64,000 nucleotides of DNA from Flavobacterium rakeshii (GCF_009741375.1 NZ_WOWP01000001.1:1-64000); one strand, 5' to 3'. Shown: positions 7,626 through 16,987, numbered from the stretch's first letter. Notes: generated by a model from the sequence alone, not told the origin. Program-made: numbers and translations.

Positions 7626-10454
7626 ATGGCAAAAAACAAAAAAATTCTGGCCTCCCTGGATATTGATACCAATAGCCTTGTAAAAAGTGCTTCACAAATG
7701 GCCGAAGAAATAGAAAGGCTAAAAAATCAGCAGGATAAGCTTATCAAAAAAGGAAAAGAATCTTCGGTTCAGTTTGTAAAAAACTCAGTTGAACTAACTA
7801 AGCTTAGGCAAGCCTACAGGGAACAAACCAAAACACTTGCTGCATACACTGATGAGGAAGGTAAAATTCTTTCACAAAAAAAGGCAATAAAACAAGCCAT
7901 TAATGAAACCAATAAAAGTGAAAACGATTATCTGGAAAATAATAAAAACCTTATTGCTATAAAAAAGCAACTTAACAGTGCTGATGATAACTACCAGAAA
8001 AGTCTCGACAAAATAAACCGAAAGCTACAGGATAACAAAATGTGGCTGGAAGAAAACGGTAGCGAAAATACCAAACTTATAGTAACCTTTAACGACTTTA
8101 AAGATCAGCTTAGCGAAAGCTACAACTCTATAAATATTTTTAACGGAGGTATCGGCGGACTAATATCGCGCTCACAGGAAATGGGAGGTGCAGGAGCATT
8201 GCTAAAAAGTGCCTTTTCGGGGATGACCTCGGGTATTGTAGGGATGACAAAAGCCGCATGGCAATTTGTAAAAAACCCATTTGGGTTAATACTTGCAGCC
8301 GTAGCAATTGCAGCATCGGCAGTTGTAGATATATTTAAAACCTTTCAGCCAATTGTAGAAACCGTAGAAAAAGTTACTGCGGCGGCAGGTGCAGCTTTTG
8401 AGTCTATTAAAAACTCAATACTTGATTTTATTAATGTATTATCGGGAGCAAAATCAATAGGCAGTTGGTTTTCAGATATGGGAGAAAACATGGCCGAAGC
8501 CGCCGCAGAAGCCTACAAACTTAAAGGGGCACAACAGGAACTTGCCAAGCAAATGGAACTACAGGAAATAAAAAATGCCGAGGCACAAAAAAGCATTGAG
8601 GCATACACCCGTGCCTCTGAAGATCAAACCAAAACCGAAGAGGAAAGATTAGCAGCTCTTAAAAAGGCTAATGAACTTGAACAGCAAAACCTTAATGAGC
8701 GTAAAGACCATGCAGAAGAAGCTTACAGGATAGCAGCCGAAGCCCTCGCTAACGGTGCCAACCTTAATGATAAAGAAAAACAACTGCTAAAGGAACAGGG
8801 CTATGAGTATGCACAAAAACTACAAAAAACAAAAAGCCTTAGTGAAGAAGAAATAGAGGCACTCAAAGATGCCCAACTAAAACGTATTGAAATACAGCAG
8901 GAAGATGCCGACCTTACCGTAAAAAACCACGACAATATTAATGCCCTTACAGATAAGTTTACAGACGAACAGGAAGACAAACTAAACAAACGAAAGGAAC
9001 AGTGGGACAAATATGTAGACCATATGCTCCAAAAACAAAAAGAGCTTTTAGACCTGTATGTAGCCCAAAACAATGGTGTGGCAAAAACATTAAATGAGCA
9101 ACTCGACTATCAGGAAGAGTACATGACAAAATCTATAGCCCTGCTGAATGAAGAGCTGAAACAGAAAAAAATAAGCAGGTTACAGTATGATACTGAAATG
9201 GAAAATATAACGCGTGAATTTGAGGCAAAAAGATTTCAGGCTACCGTAAACTTTGCCAATGCCGAACTGGAACTGTGGAAACAGCAAAACCAAAGCAAAC
9301 TCAATAACGGTAAAGAGTTTACAGCTCAAATGTATAATGAGGAACTCACAAGACTAGAAAAATTAAGAGAACTACAGTTAAATACGTTAGGAAAAGATGC
9401 TGAAAAAAATGCAGCAGCAATAGCCCAAAAAAGAGCTACTAACCAGGAGTTAACAAACGCCGAAATTGAACTGTATACCCAGTATTTAAAAATACAAGAG
9501 GAATATGATAATGCTAAACAAGCTGCCGAAAAGGCTGCTGAAGATTCTAAAAAACAGGCCAATAAAGACAGTGTAGCAAAAGAGATAGAGGAAATACAAA
9601 AAAAGGCAGAGGCCGAACAGTTGCAGTTTGATATTAAAATGGCAACTGCCGAAACCCAATATCAGGAAAAAGTTATAGCTGAAAAGGCGCGCTTTGCTGC
9701 CGAAAAAGCTGAACTTGACGAACGAAAAGCACAGGGGTTAATTGATGATGAACAGTATAACACACTTCTTGAGGGGCAAAAAGAAGAGTCTGCCAAAAAC
9801 CAAAAAGAGATTGAACAGGAAAATACCAACTTTAAACTGGGTCTTGCCTCAAGCACCTTTGGTAACCTTAGTACCATACTGGGTAAAGAGAGCAAAGCCG
9901 GTAAAGCTTTTGCTATTGCACAGGCTACTATTGATACCTACCAGTCGGCAGTTGCGGCATACAGATCAATGGCAAAAATTCCATTTGTAGGTCCGGCACT
10001 TGGTGCGGCTGCGGCAGGTGCAGCCGTAGCGGCAGGTTTGGCAAACGTAAAAAAAATTAAGTCGACCAAAGCCCCTAAGGCCGAAAAAGGTGCACTGTTT
10101 AATATTGGCGGGCAAAGGCACAGTGCCGGGGGTACTATGTTTACCGGTGAAGACGGCACCCGCTTTGAAGCCGAAAAGGGTGAACTTATAGGCGTAATGA
10201 ACCGCAATGCCGCTCGTCACTTTATGGCATTTAACAATGCATTCCCTGCGGGGGGCGGCAGTACAACAGGCAATTATTTTGAGAGTGGCGGTATAGTATC
10301 GCGTGATATAGCCCCTTCACAAATAAACATGCAGGAACTGGCTAACCTCACTGCCGAAGCCGTTAAAAGTATACCACCTCCTGTTGTAGCTGTAGAAGAT
10401 ATTATTACACAGGGTAACAGCTATGTACAGGTAAGAGAAGGAGCTAACTTTTAA
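7626..10454 (+). CDS. phage tail tape measure protein
   Basis: A 942-aa protein with the layout of a tape measure: an N-terminal coiled coil (about 10-160), a hydrophobic block with several possible membrane segments (about 190-280, including LILAAVAIAASAVVDIF), a long Lys/Glu/Gln-rich coiled coil (about 290-750), and a C-terminal region with an Ala/Gly-rich hydrophobic helix followed by glycine-rich sequence GGQRHSAGGTMFTGEDG. Such proteins set tail length and help deliver DNA through the membrane. It ends the tail block and is followed by a strong terminator. Presence of a tape measure without sheath genes points to a non-contractile, siphovirus-like tail. Confidence 0.9.
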   Translation: MAKNKKILASLDIDTNSLVKSASQMAEEIERLKNQQDKLIKKGKESSVQFVKNSVELTKLRQAYREQTKTLAAYTDEEGKILSQKKAIKQAINETNKSENDYLENNKNLIAIKKQLNSADDNYQKSLDKINRKLQDNKMWLEENGSENTKLIVTFNDFKDQLSESYNSINIFNGGIGGLISRSQEMGGAGALLKSAFSGMTSGIVGMTKAAWQFVKNPFGLILAAVAIAASAVVDIFKTFQPIVETVEKVTAAAGAAFESIKNSILDFINVLSGAKSIGSWFSDMGENMAEAAAEAYKLKGAQQELAKQMELQEIKNAEAQKSIEAYTRASEDQTKTEEERLAALKKANELEQQNLNERKDHAEEAYRIAAEALANGANLNDKEKQLLKEQGYEYAQKLQKTKSLSEEEIEALKDAQLKRIEIQQEDADLTVKNHDNINALTDKFTDEQEDKLNKRKEQWDKYVDHMLQKQKELLDLYVAQNNGVAKTLNEQLDYQEEYMTKSIALLNEELKQKKISRLQYDTEMENITREFEAKRFQATVNFANAELELWKQQNQSKLNNGKEFTAQMYNEELTRLEKLRELQLNTLGKDAEKNAAAIAQKRATNQELTNAEIELYTQYLKIQEEYDNAKQAAEKAAEDSKKQANKDSVAKEIEEIQKKAEAEQLQFDIKMATAETQYQEKVIAEKARFAAEKAELDERKAQGLIDDEQYNTLLEGQKEESAKNQKEIEQENTNFKLGLASSTFGNLSTILGKESKAGKAFAIAQATIDTYQSAVAAYRSMAKIPFVGPALGAAAAGAAVAAGLANVKKIKSTKAPKAEKGALFNIGGQRHSAGGTMFTGEDGTRFEAEKGELIGVMNRNAARHFMAFNNAFPAGGGSTTGNYFESGGIVSRDIAPSQINMQELANLTAEAVKSIPPPVVAVEDIITQGNSYVQVREGANF

Positions 10455-10462
10455 GTAAAAAC

Positions 10463-10496
10463 AATAAAGCCTTTAGCAAATGCTAAAGGCTTTATT
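10463..10496 (+). terminator. terminator after the tape measure gene
   Basis: A perfect 16-bp inverted repeat, AATAAAGCCTTTAGCA and its complement with a 2-base loop, sits 9 bp after the stop codon. It contains the CTTTAG/CTAAAG version of a hairpin core met repeatedly in this window. It could also end the convergent gene at 10,520. Confidence 0.85.
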
Positions 10497-10519
10497 TATA
10501 AACCAATGTTGTAAAGCAC

Positions 10520-11359
10520 TTAGTTTTGTGCCATTCTTTCTTCAATAGTATCTAAACCACACTTAATAATTCCTCTTGCTCTCTCTCCTTCATGAGGTGT
10601 AAAATCACTACCCCATTGAGATTTTTCTTTCCCAAAAATAACTGTAGTTATACGGTGTTCGCTAAAAAGCTTTTTATCACTTTCTTTCTCTAACTCTAAA
10701 TGAGCATGTTTCTTTCCATCCTTTTCTCTATATATCAATGGTTCTTGCGGAAGTTCAATTTTTTCACCATTATCAAAAATAATTGTAAGTCCATAATCGG
10801 CCGGGCTTTTCATTTCAAATGACAATCCAACTGCTAGTTCCTGTCCAGTCATGGCTCCTGTACCCAGATGAACCTCTATGTTATAAAAAGCAGCCCATTT
10901 CAAGATGTTCTTATTACCCTTATCATAACCATACTCAAAATAATCACAATAAAAATCGTTTGGAAAATCAAGCCCCCCTTCTACTTCAAAATAATAGTAA
11001 TCAGGATAACCTTTAAGTAGCCTGTAATAAATAACTTCTCCGTCTTCTGCCTCAAGTGTTAGTTTAACAGTATAGTTAGGATCACTGGAAACCACTTTAA
11101 AAACCCTGTTTTCCAGAGATTTTGGGTCAGAAGTTTCAAATCCTATTTCATGATAGGTATGTATATTATATTTATCTTTATAAAAATTATGATAGCCTTT
11201 TTGTACTTTTATTTCCTCATCAGTAAGCGGTCTTATTTTTACGGTTTTACCCACTAAAAGCTCCGGGCGTTTAAAAGGAAAAATTTCTGGTTTTTTTTCT
11301 TCCTGTGCTATTGCAAGCACACTAAATAGTAAAACTAATGCTAATGTAAACTGTTTCAT
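10520..11359 (-). CDS. secreted protein, paralogue of the neighbour at 11,473
   Basis: A 279-aa protein with a signal peptide cleaved after about residue 18 (LAIAQ). It shares with the next gene a common pattern: a short lead, GYHNFYKDK against GYDNFYEDK, a central beta-rich part and a GGLDFPNDFYCDYF against GGLEIPDYYYCHHI segment. The two are therefore tandem paralogues of an unknown Bacteroidota-type secreted family. Both are encoded against the phage genes between the tail and head blocks. A TATATTTG box lies upstream at 11,391-11,398. Confidence 0.75.
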   Translation of the reverse strand: MKQFTLALVLLFSVLAIAQEEKKPEIFPFKRPELLVGKTVKIRPLTDEEIKVQKGYHNFYKDKYNIHTYHEIGFETSDPKSLENRVFKVVSSDPNYTVKLTLEAEDGEVIYYRLLKGYPDYYYFEVEGGLDFPNDFYCDYFEYGYDKGNKNILKWAAFYNIEVHLGTGAMTGQELAVGLSFEMKSPADYGLTIIFDNGEKIELPQEPLIYREKDGKKHAHLELEKESDKKLFSEHRITTVIFGKEKSQWGSDFTPHEGERARGIIKCGLDTIEERMAQN

Positions 11360-11390
11360 TATTGATGTGGTTTGTTTGTATGATTTTTTT

Positions 11391-11398
11391 CAAATATA
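11391..11398 (-). promoter_or_regulatory. -7 box TATATTTG for the secreted protein gene
   Basis: The box lies in the shared sequence TTTTTTTCAAATATAGAG (+ strand), which also occurs upstream of the paralogue at 11,473 (box at 12,303-12,310). The two paralogues thus kept the same promoter sequence. Confidence 0.6.
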
Positions 11399-11472
11399 GA
11401 GATTGTTTGTTGGCTTCAAAATAAAAAACATGCACCAAAAATAATTTTGATACATCTTTTTGTAAATAGGCT

Positions 11473-12267
11473 TTATTCTTTTGTTACAAGGCAATTAAAA
11501 ACTCCTATATGAGTATCTCCATATTCAACTTCCTCTTTAATTCCACCTATAGATTCTTCTACTATTTTATATTTTTTCAAAAGCTCTATATCTTCACTTT
11601 TAAGGGTAATATTAGCATTGTACAGATAATTGCCATATTCATTTTTAGGCTCTATTTTTATATTTGGATTCACACCACTAATAATAGCACCATTTTCTAA
11701 TTTTAAATATACTTCTTTAGCATCAGACAGTACTTTAGAAGGAAAAGTAAAATCTACTATATAAACAGTAATTTCATCAAGTTTCATTTTAAAAAAACTA
11801 ATTCCTTCCTCTTTTTCAGAGATAAAAAAATGTTTGGTTGGATCCTGACTGCTTGGTTTTTTAGAAATATGATGGCAATAATAATAATCTGGAATTTCTA
11901 ATCCGCCAATTACCTCAAAAGGATATTTAAACCTATACCCGGGTTCATATTTAAAATATAGAGTTTCTTTATCATCTGTAAGAGTTAAAATAAAGTACCC
12001 TGATATCATATCAACCTTTGTTACTGTAAAAATTCTGTTTACTAAATTATCATATTTAGAATTATAACTGTCACAGCAGGCGTATTTAGTTTTTAGACTT
12101 TTGTCTTCATAAAAATTATCATAACCATATTTAACCGATTCTGGTTTTTTTTCTAAAACCTTAACTTCTTTATTTAATAAAAGCTGAGGAAAAAAATCAG
12201 GATAGTTTTGTGCATTAGCTAATACACTCATAAATACCAATAATAATAATAATGTAAGTTTTTTCAT
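11473..12267 (-). CDS. secreted protein, paralogue of the neighbour at 10,520
   Basis: A 264-aa protein with a classic MKKLTLLLLLV signal peptide cleaved near ANAQ. The central region repeats the YGYDNFYEDK and GGLEIPDYYYC signatures of the 279-aa neighbour; two adjacent cysteines (ACCDS, about 63-64) are specific to this copy. Function unknown. The start is preceded by the leader CACACC found before several secreted protein genes here. Confidence 0.75.
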   Translation of the reverse strand: MKKLTLLLLLVFMSVLANAQNYPDFFPQLLLNKEVKVLEKKPESVKYGYDNFYEDKSLKTKYACCDSYNSKYDNLVNRIFTVTKVDMISGYFILTLTDDKETLYFKYEPGYRFKYPFEVIGGLEIPDYYYCHHISKKPSSQDPTKHFFISEKEEGISFFKMKLDEITVYIVDFTFPSKVLSDAKEVYLKLENGAIISGVNPNIKIEPKNEYGNYLYNANITLKSEDIELLKKYKIVEESIGGIKEEVEYGDTHIGVFNCLVTKE

Positions 12268-12302
12268 TTTGGTGTGATTTTAATTAGTTATATGATTTTT
12301 TT

Positions 12303-12310
12303 CAAATATA
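12303..12310 (-). promoter_or_regulatory. -7 box TATATTTG for the 264-aa secreted protein
   Basis: A perfect TAnnTTTG match on the minus strand, in sequence nearly identical to that upstream of the 279-aa paralogue. Confidence 0.6.
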
Positions 12311-12380
12311 GAGAAAATTTTCTAAGTTTGTAAAACTTTTTAAGTGCCCTTTTTTCAATATTTGACTATATTTTTAACTC

Positions 12381-12620
12381 ATGTTAAATGAGATACTTAG
12401 CGGTTGGAAAAACTTTATCCAAAAAAGCGAAGTAACCGAAAACACTGCCCGAAAGCGTGCTGCCCTGTGTGCCGTATGCCCACATGCTACAAAGGGAAAG
12501 CTACTTGTTTTTATAAAAGACGACCTTAAAGAAATACAGGGAACTTACTGTAATGTATGTAAGTGCCCGTTATCGGCAAAGGTGCGCTCTAATGATATTT
12601 GTCCTGAAAATAAATGGTAA
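12381..12620 (+). CDS. small zinc-ribbon-like phage protein
   Basis: A 79-aa protein with six cysteines: Cys30-x2-Cys33, Cys57-x2-Cys60, Cys62 and Cys74. The first four can form a zinc ribbon. It lies on the phage strand, and its stop is followed directly by the ATG of the next gene, so they form a two-gene unit. Small Cys-rich proteins like this occur beside structural genes in Bacteroidota prophages, but the role is unknown. It shares the + strand and base use of the phage genes, unlike the secreted protein genes around it. Confidence 0.65.
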   Translation: MLNEILSGWKNFIQKSEVTENTARKRAALCAVCPHATKGKLLVFIKDDLKEIQGTYCNVCKCPLSAKVRSNDICPENKW

Positions 12621-12863
12621 ATGACCCGCTATGAAACACTTATAAGCCTACAGGAAAATTTTATGCAGCTTGTGGCAAAAAATATTATCCCTGTGCATGT
12701 ACTGGACTGGAAAGTATACTATGAAGCCTACCTTAAGGAAACCGAATATCATAAAAAGTACTTTAAGAAAGTGCGTAAAACCCACATGATACAACAGGTT
12801 GCCGAAAACTATAACATTACCGAACGTACCATGTTTAACGTAGTTGCCTTTATGGAGGGATAA
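12621..12863 (+). CDS. small HTH-like phage protein
   Basis: An 80-aa protein whose C-terminal half reads as a helix-turn-helix (MIQQVAENYNITERTMFN, residues about 53-70). It follows the zinc-ribbon gene without a gap. Because no terminase is otherwise visible, a small-terminase-like or DNA-recognition role is tempting but unproven; a regulator is equally possible. It ends just before a bidirectional terminator. Confidence 0.55.
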   Translation: MTRYETLISLQENFMQLVAKNIIPVHVLDWKVYYEAYLKETEYHKKYFKKVRKTHMIQQVAENYNITERTMFNVVAFMEG

Positions 12864-12892
12864 AAAAAGAGGCTTTATATAAGCCTCTTTTT
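12864..12892. terminator. bidirectional terminator
   Basis: AAAAAGAGGCTT and its complement form a perfect 12-bp stem with a 5-base loop, flanked by A and T runs. It lies between the convergent genes ending at 12,863 and 12,893. Confidence 0.85.
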
Positions 12893-14656
12893 CTAGTTTT
12901 TTACTTGGGTTAAGCCAAACTCTCTGTTATTTATATAGTCTTCAATAGCTATTCTTATATTACCGTTTTCATCTTTTTCCCGATATACCTGAACTGTAAA
13001 CTTAGAGTTGTCATAAACCCGACTTTCGGTTTCTATACTCTCGTAGGTAACCTGATAATTATCCCATGTATTATTGTTTGGTTCTTTATCATATGTCCAG
13101 GGATTTGCTACAAGCCTGCCGCTAAAACTGTTTTTTATGTCTGCTCCATCTTTTTCGGTAAAGGTATAATCAATATAACCGCCTGTTCTTTTTACTTCAA
13201 GCATGCAGTTGCAAACAGCTACTGCTTTAAAAGTATACTTTTTACCCTCTTCGAGTATTTTAGGAAAAATCAGTTTTTGTCTTCTGCCTTTATAAAAACC
13301 ATTTTTTCTTATTTTAAGCTCAATAAACTCCCATAATGATTTATTAATATCAAATTCTTCTACTTTAGAAATATTAATCTGACTTTTCCATCCTCCAAAA
13401 TGTCCGTAACGCTTCCCATAAGTACGAATACCTTTTACCTTCATATATATTCCCTTGTTAAACGAACTTTTAATGCCTAATCCCATTTTGCCTTCAACAA
13501 CCACACTTTGTTTAACATCTTCATCAAAAAAAGCCCAGCCTTCTCCCTCATACTCTTTATCTTTAATCCATACAAACGTATGTCCTTCAAACGGACCTGC
13601 ATAATAACCTTCTTTCTCAAAGTATGCCACTCGCTCTTCATCTTCCTTTAATTCTGTTTTATATACCTGATACTTTTTTAAATAATCTTCCAATAAAATA
13701 TTAGTATCAACCTCCACAATGCCGTCGACCTCTATAGTATACTTCGTAAAGTAACTTTCAAAAAAAGAACGTTGCTCTATTAATTTCCCTTTCAGCCTAA
13801 CAAAAGATGTATTTACAAAACTATCTGGAAGCTTATTATTTTTAAGATTTACTATTATTGGCACCTGTACCAGACTGTCCTTTAATGGAAAAAAAAGATT
13901 TTCCCTGCCATTTATTTTATAAAATCCTTCAATCTCAACAATACCTTGTTTCTCTTTATCTTTCCTCTCCTGCTGGTAGTTATAAAAAGTGTAGTTTGTA
14001 TCGATAACTTTTAATTCGCATATATTAAACTGTGTATCATACAAATCAGGGAAACCATAACTACGACCGGTAATTTTAAATCCCGTTCCTTTTATATACA
14101 CTCCGTCTGCATTATACTTATCAGGGTATACTTCGCTATGTTTACTTGAAGCACGCCCTTCAAAACAAATACCTAAAGTATCTGCAATTTCTCCGTCTTT
14201 AAGTTCAACATAATAAAGTTCCTCATAGCGTTCATTGTAAAAACCTTCGCTTTCAAAATATTCAATTCTTTCTTCACCTTCATTTAAAACTTCCTTTTTT
14301 TCATCGGCATGTTTTTTTAAAAACTTTTCCATGAGCATAGTGGTGTCAATTAGCGTAACCTCATCAACCACTATTCGGTTTTTCACATAATAGCAATCAT
14401 AGCCATATTTTGCTCTTGATATTTTTCCTTTAACCCTAACCCGTGCTGTGTTAACAAAACCATGGGGTATTTTATAGTGTTCAATTTCCAGATTAATAGG
14501 TCCTTTAACGGTATTATTCACCACCGGAAATAAGGCATGGCCTCCTCCGCCAAGAGATACTTTATAAAAACCTTCAATTACAATTTCCTTCTCTTCCTCC
14601 TGTCCGTAAAAACAAACAGAAACCAGTAGCAATAATAACGTAAGATACTTTTTCAT
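12893..14656 (-). CDS. large secreted protein with an internal duplication
   Basis: A 587-aa protein with a signal peptide cleaved around residue 19 (VCFYGQ). Two units of about 220 aa follow each other: each starts with an I-IEGFYK motif (about residues 26 and 240), goes on to LFP..., a FVNT-x-VR-KGK segment and a Y-V/T-K-I--D strand, then an EERI/V-YFE-EG-Y part and a G-YIKG/MKVKG strand. A third, shorter C-terminal domain follows. All parts look beta-rich. Function unknown. It heads a run of minus-strand envelope-type genes and lies 5 bp after the lipoprotein gene at 14,662. Confidence 0.75.
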   Translation of the reverse strand: MKKYLTLLLLLVSVCFYGQEEEKEIVIEGFYKVSLGGGGHALFPVVNNTVKGPINLEIEHYKIPHGFVNTARVRVKGKISRAKYGYDCYYVKNRIVVDEVTLIDTTMLMEKFLKKHADEKKEVLNEGEERIEYFESEGFYNERYEELYYVELKDGEIADTLGICFEGRASSKHSEVYPDKYNADGVYIKGTGFKITGRSYGFPDLYDTQFNICELKVIDTNYTFYNYQQERKDKEKQGIVEIEGFYKINGRENLFFPLKDSLVQVPIIVNLKNNKLPDSFVNTSFVRLKGKLIEQRSFFESYFTKYTIEVDGIVEVDTNILLEDYLKKYQVYKTELKEDEERVAYFEKEGYYAGPFEGHTFVWIKDKEYEGEGWAFFDEDVKQSVVVEGKMGLGIKSSFNKGIYMKVKGIRTYGKRYGHFGGWKSQINISKVEEFDINKSLWEFIELKIRKNGFYKGRRQKLIFPKILEEGKKYTFKAVAVCNCMLEVKRTGGYIDYTFTEKDGADIKNSFSGRLVANPWTYDKEPNNNTWDNYQVTYESIETESRVYDNSKFTVQVYREKDENGNIRIAIEDYINNREFGLTQVKN

Positions 14657-14661
14657 GGGGT

Positions 14662-15759
14662 TTAGTTTTTAATTAAAAGCTCGGTGTTTTCTATCCATAC
14701 TGCCAGATACGGACTCTCACTATCCCTGCGTTTTAACAGTACCATAAATGGTTTGTTTACAAACATTTTTTTAGGTACAATTTTCTCTTCAGGCATTTCT
14801 TCAAGTGCAGCAGCCTCAATTATTGCTTCACTCTCTACAACAGCACCTTCTTCGTCTAACTGAAAGGAAATTCGCTGATAAGCCTCTTTAATTCTATATT
14901 CTTCAGGTTGTCCTTTAAGAGTAAACCTGTTATCGGTAAGATCAGGGCAGTTAGATTTTAGGTTAAAGTATATTTTAGGAATAACCAAACGGTCTTCTTC
15001 ACTAAACGTATATCTCCAGGCCTCACTAAGAGTTGGTTTAAACATTCCTCTTGTTTTAATGGTTTCAATTACCTGTTCTATACCCTGCTGTAATGATTGT
15101 GGTTTTTGGGTAGGCATCCATAACAAAATCTCATGCCTTTTATCTTTAGGGTTAAGCCTTACCATAAAGTCGTTATCGCTATTGTAGTCAAGTACATTTA
15201 CACGATTCTCACCATGACCTCCCAATGTATAAAAAGCCTCTACGTTTTCATTATTAAACAAAAACGGTTCTCTATACACTTCCATAGGTTCACTAAACGG
15301 AAGTTGCTTTGTAAAACGGGCAGCAGCCTTTATCTCAAAAGTATTAACAATTATCTGTACAGCGGTTTGATATTCGTTTTCGGTAAGGCAGCCTTTGTAA
15401 TCTTTATAACCGTTTAGTTTTTCCAGTTCGGGGTAATTACTAGCTACAACAATAGGTTTATTATATGTTTTTACTATTTGCTCCCATGCCATTAATAGAG
15501 TTGGACAGTAAATGGCATTTTTATTTTTGCTTAAAGTACCTGCCGGAGTAGTAAAAAAAGTAGTATTTTTAAAAAAGCTGAGATTAACCGCTTCACCAAA
15601 GCTTTTTTCACGGCTGTGACCTTCAATAAAATCAGCGATTGGATCACCATTAAGGTTTAAATCGACAACCTCAATAGAGTGTAACGAATTTTGGGTTTCC
15701 TTTTTGCACGATAAAAGTAATAAAGTCAAAAACAGAAAAACAAAGCGGGTAAGGTTCAT
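14662..15759 (-). CDS. lipoprotein of unknown function
   Basis: The chosen ATG gives a 365-aa protein starting MNLTRFVFLFLTLLLLSC, a standard lipoprotein signal with Cys18; an upstream in-frame ATG would put nine extra polar residues before it. The mature part has no recognised domain. It is followed after 5 bp by the 587-aa secreted protein gene, so the two are probably one transcript. A TATATTTG box sits at 15,784-15,791. Confidence 0.75.
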   Translation of the reverse strand: MNLTRFVFLFLTLLLLSCKKETQNSLHSIEVVDLNLNGDPIADFIEGHSREKSFGEAVNLSFFKNTTFFTTPAGTLSKNKNAIYCPTLLMAWEQIVKTYNKPIVVASNYPELEKLNGYKDYKGCLTENEYQTAVQIIVNTFEIKAAARFTKQLPFSEPMEVYREPFLFNNENVEAFYTLGGHGENRVNVLDYNSDNDFMVRLNPKDKRHEILLWMPTQKPQSLQQGIEQVIETIKTRGMFKPTLSEAWRYTFSEEDRLVIPKIYFNLKSNCPDLTDNRFTLKGQPEEYRIKEAYQRISFQLDEEGAVVESEAIIEAAALEEMPEEKIVPKKMFVNKPFMVLLKRRDSESPYLAVWIENTELLIKN

Positions 15760-15783
15760 GTTTTGTGTTGTTTTGGTTGCTAC

Positions 15784-15791
15784 CAAATATA
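15784..15791 (-). promoter_or_regulatory. -7 box TATATTTG for the lipoprotein operon
   Basis: Perfect TAnnTTTG on the minus strand, 25 bp before the preferred ATG at 15,759 and inside the reading frame of the longer alternative start, which supports the shorter protein. Confidence 0.6.
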
Positions 15792-15876
15792 ACGCAAAAT
15801 GTTAAAATTTTATTACCGCTTATAAAAAGGCTTTGAGTATAAGGCTATATTTTTACATGATTTTCATAACAGTATA

Positions 15877-16185
15877 TTACTTTTTCTTTTTCTTCTTCTT
15901 TTTTTCAATAATTACATCCTCTGCGTTTTCCTCCTCTTCATTATAAACTAATTCAGTAATACCTGCATCATTAACAATACGAGTATCATACCCCCGCGCA
16001 ATAAGTTTTTGATGTTGCTTTATATAATCATTTCTTTTTGGTGTGAAGTTTTCCATTTTATCAGAACTAAAAAATTGCCCAAAAACGGCAAATATGCCCG
16101 ATATAATTATAAAGCCAAACCATATAGCTAAAATCAACACACTAATTTCTAAAGCATACAAAAAAATGTATTTAATATCTCCCAT
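15877..16185 (-). CDS. small membrane protein with polylysine tail
   Basis: A 102-aa protein with one strong membrane segment (about residues 9-37), a charged domain and a C-terminal run of eight lysines preceded by an acidic stretch (EEEENAEDVIIE). The lysine run comes from an A/T homopolymer-like tract and may vary in length. It starts 2 bp after the stop of the gene at 16,188, so these small genes form an operon. Function unknown. Confidence 0.6.
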   Translation of the reverse strand: MGDIKYIFLYALEISVLILAIWFGFIIISGIFAVFGQFFSSDKMENFTPKRNDYIKQHQKLIARGYDTRIVNDAGITELVYNEEEENAEDVIIEKKKKKKKK

Positions 16186-16187
16186 AA

Positions 16188-16481
16188 TTACACTTCTTTT
16201 TTCTCAATTACAGGTTCATATCCCTTACTTTTTGCCCATGCTAAATACGCCTCATAATTATCATTATTTAGCTTCTTCATTCTTTTATTGTAATTAGGCA
16301 AAAGGTGCTCAATAAAATTATAGAGTACGTTTTGCAGCGGAACCCCAATATACCTTATAAAGCAGGCAGCAATAACAATAATGGCTACCCATCTCATTAC
16401 TATCATAACGATATAATTACTAAAAATAGAACTAGCCAATACAGCCTCATTCTCTATTGAGGTAAAAAAAAATAAAATCAT
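16188..16481 (-). CDS. small membrane protein
   Basis: The ATG at 16,481 is chosen because the leader CACACCTA directly precedes it and because a TATATTTG box lies at 16,503-16,510, inside the longer frame. The 97-aa product has an N-terminal hydrophobic segment and a second one (about 32-50). It is followed immediately by the polylysine-tailed gene. Family not recognised. Confidence 0.6.
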   Translation of the reverse strand: MILFFFTSIENEAVLASSIFSNYIVMIVMRWVAIIVIAACFIRYIGVPLQNVLYNFIEHLLPNYNKRMKKLNNDNYEAYLAWAKSKGYEPVIEKKEV

Positions 16482-16502
16482 TAGGTGTGTTTGTTGGTTG
16501 TC

Positions 16503-16510
16503 CAAATATA
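16503..16510 (-). promoter_or_regulatory. -7 box TATATTTG before small membrane protein genes
   Basis: Perfect TAnnTTTG match 22 bp before the ATG at 16,481; it overlaps the end of the gene at 16,515 by distance only, leaving the two genes separately transcribed. Confidence 0.55.
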
Positions 16511-16514
16511 ACAA

Positions 16515-16961
16515 TTAACTTTTATCACTGTCATCAAAAATACCGAGTATAACATCAAGCAACCATTGAGTTTTACCTGGGTCCTGTATCGCCTTATAGG
16601 TTTGTTGTTGTAGCGAAATATAATCTACCGTTCCGTTTTCTATAGTAACCAAAAACGGAAAACTCCCCTTAAGGCTGTTAATCTCATATAACATAGTAGA
16701 GATATTTGCCCGCTTATAATTAAGTGATATTGGCTTTCGATTCTCTACCCATACAACCTCAACCTCCTTAGGCAGTATTGGCAATACATGGGTTTCAATA
16801 AAAGCTTTGGTTACAAGCCTGTCGTTATAGCAAAAAAACTTTTTGCCTTCGTTTTGGGCAATAAACTTTTTGTATGACTTCTGTCTTGTATAATAACGTA
16901 GTAATACAAAAACCAAAAGGATTGATACAGAAATCAATAAAACGTCTGTAAAAAAAGACAT
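16515..16961 (-). CDS. membrane-anchored protein of unknown function
   Basis: A 148-aa protein with one N-terminal membrane helix (about residues 4-23) and a soluble mixed domain. The start is preceded by CACACCTTAGTTT. It lies in the cluster of minus-strand envelope genes between the phage tail and head blocks. I recognise no family. Confidence 0.6.
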   Translation of the reverse strand: MSFFTDVLLISVSILLVFVLLRYYTRQKSYKKFIAQNEGKKFFCYNDRLVTKAFIETHVLPILPKEVEVVWVENRKPISLNYKRANISTMLYEINSLKGSFPFLVTIENGTVDYISLQQQTYKAIQDPGKTQWLLDVILGIFDDSDKS

Positions 16962-16987
16962 AAACTAAGGTGTGTATTTGTAAAAAA

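Noticed and set aside
9742-9990. 82-aa + strand ORF inside the tape measure gene
   Set aside because: Shadow frame of a strongly coding gene.
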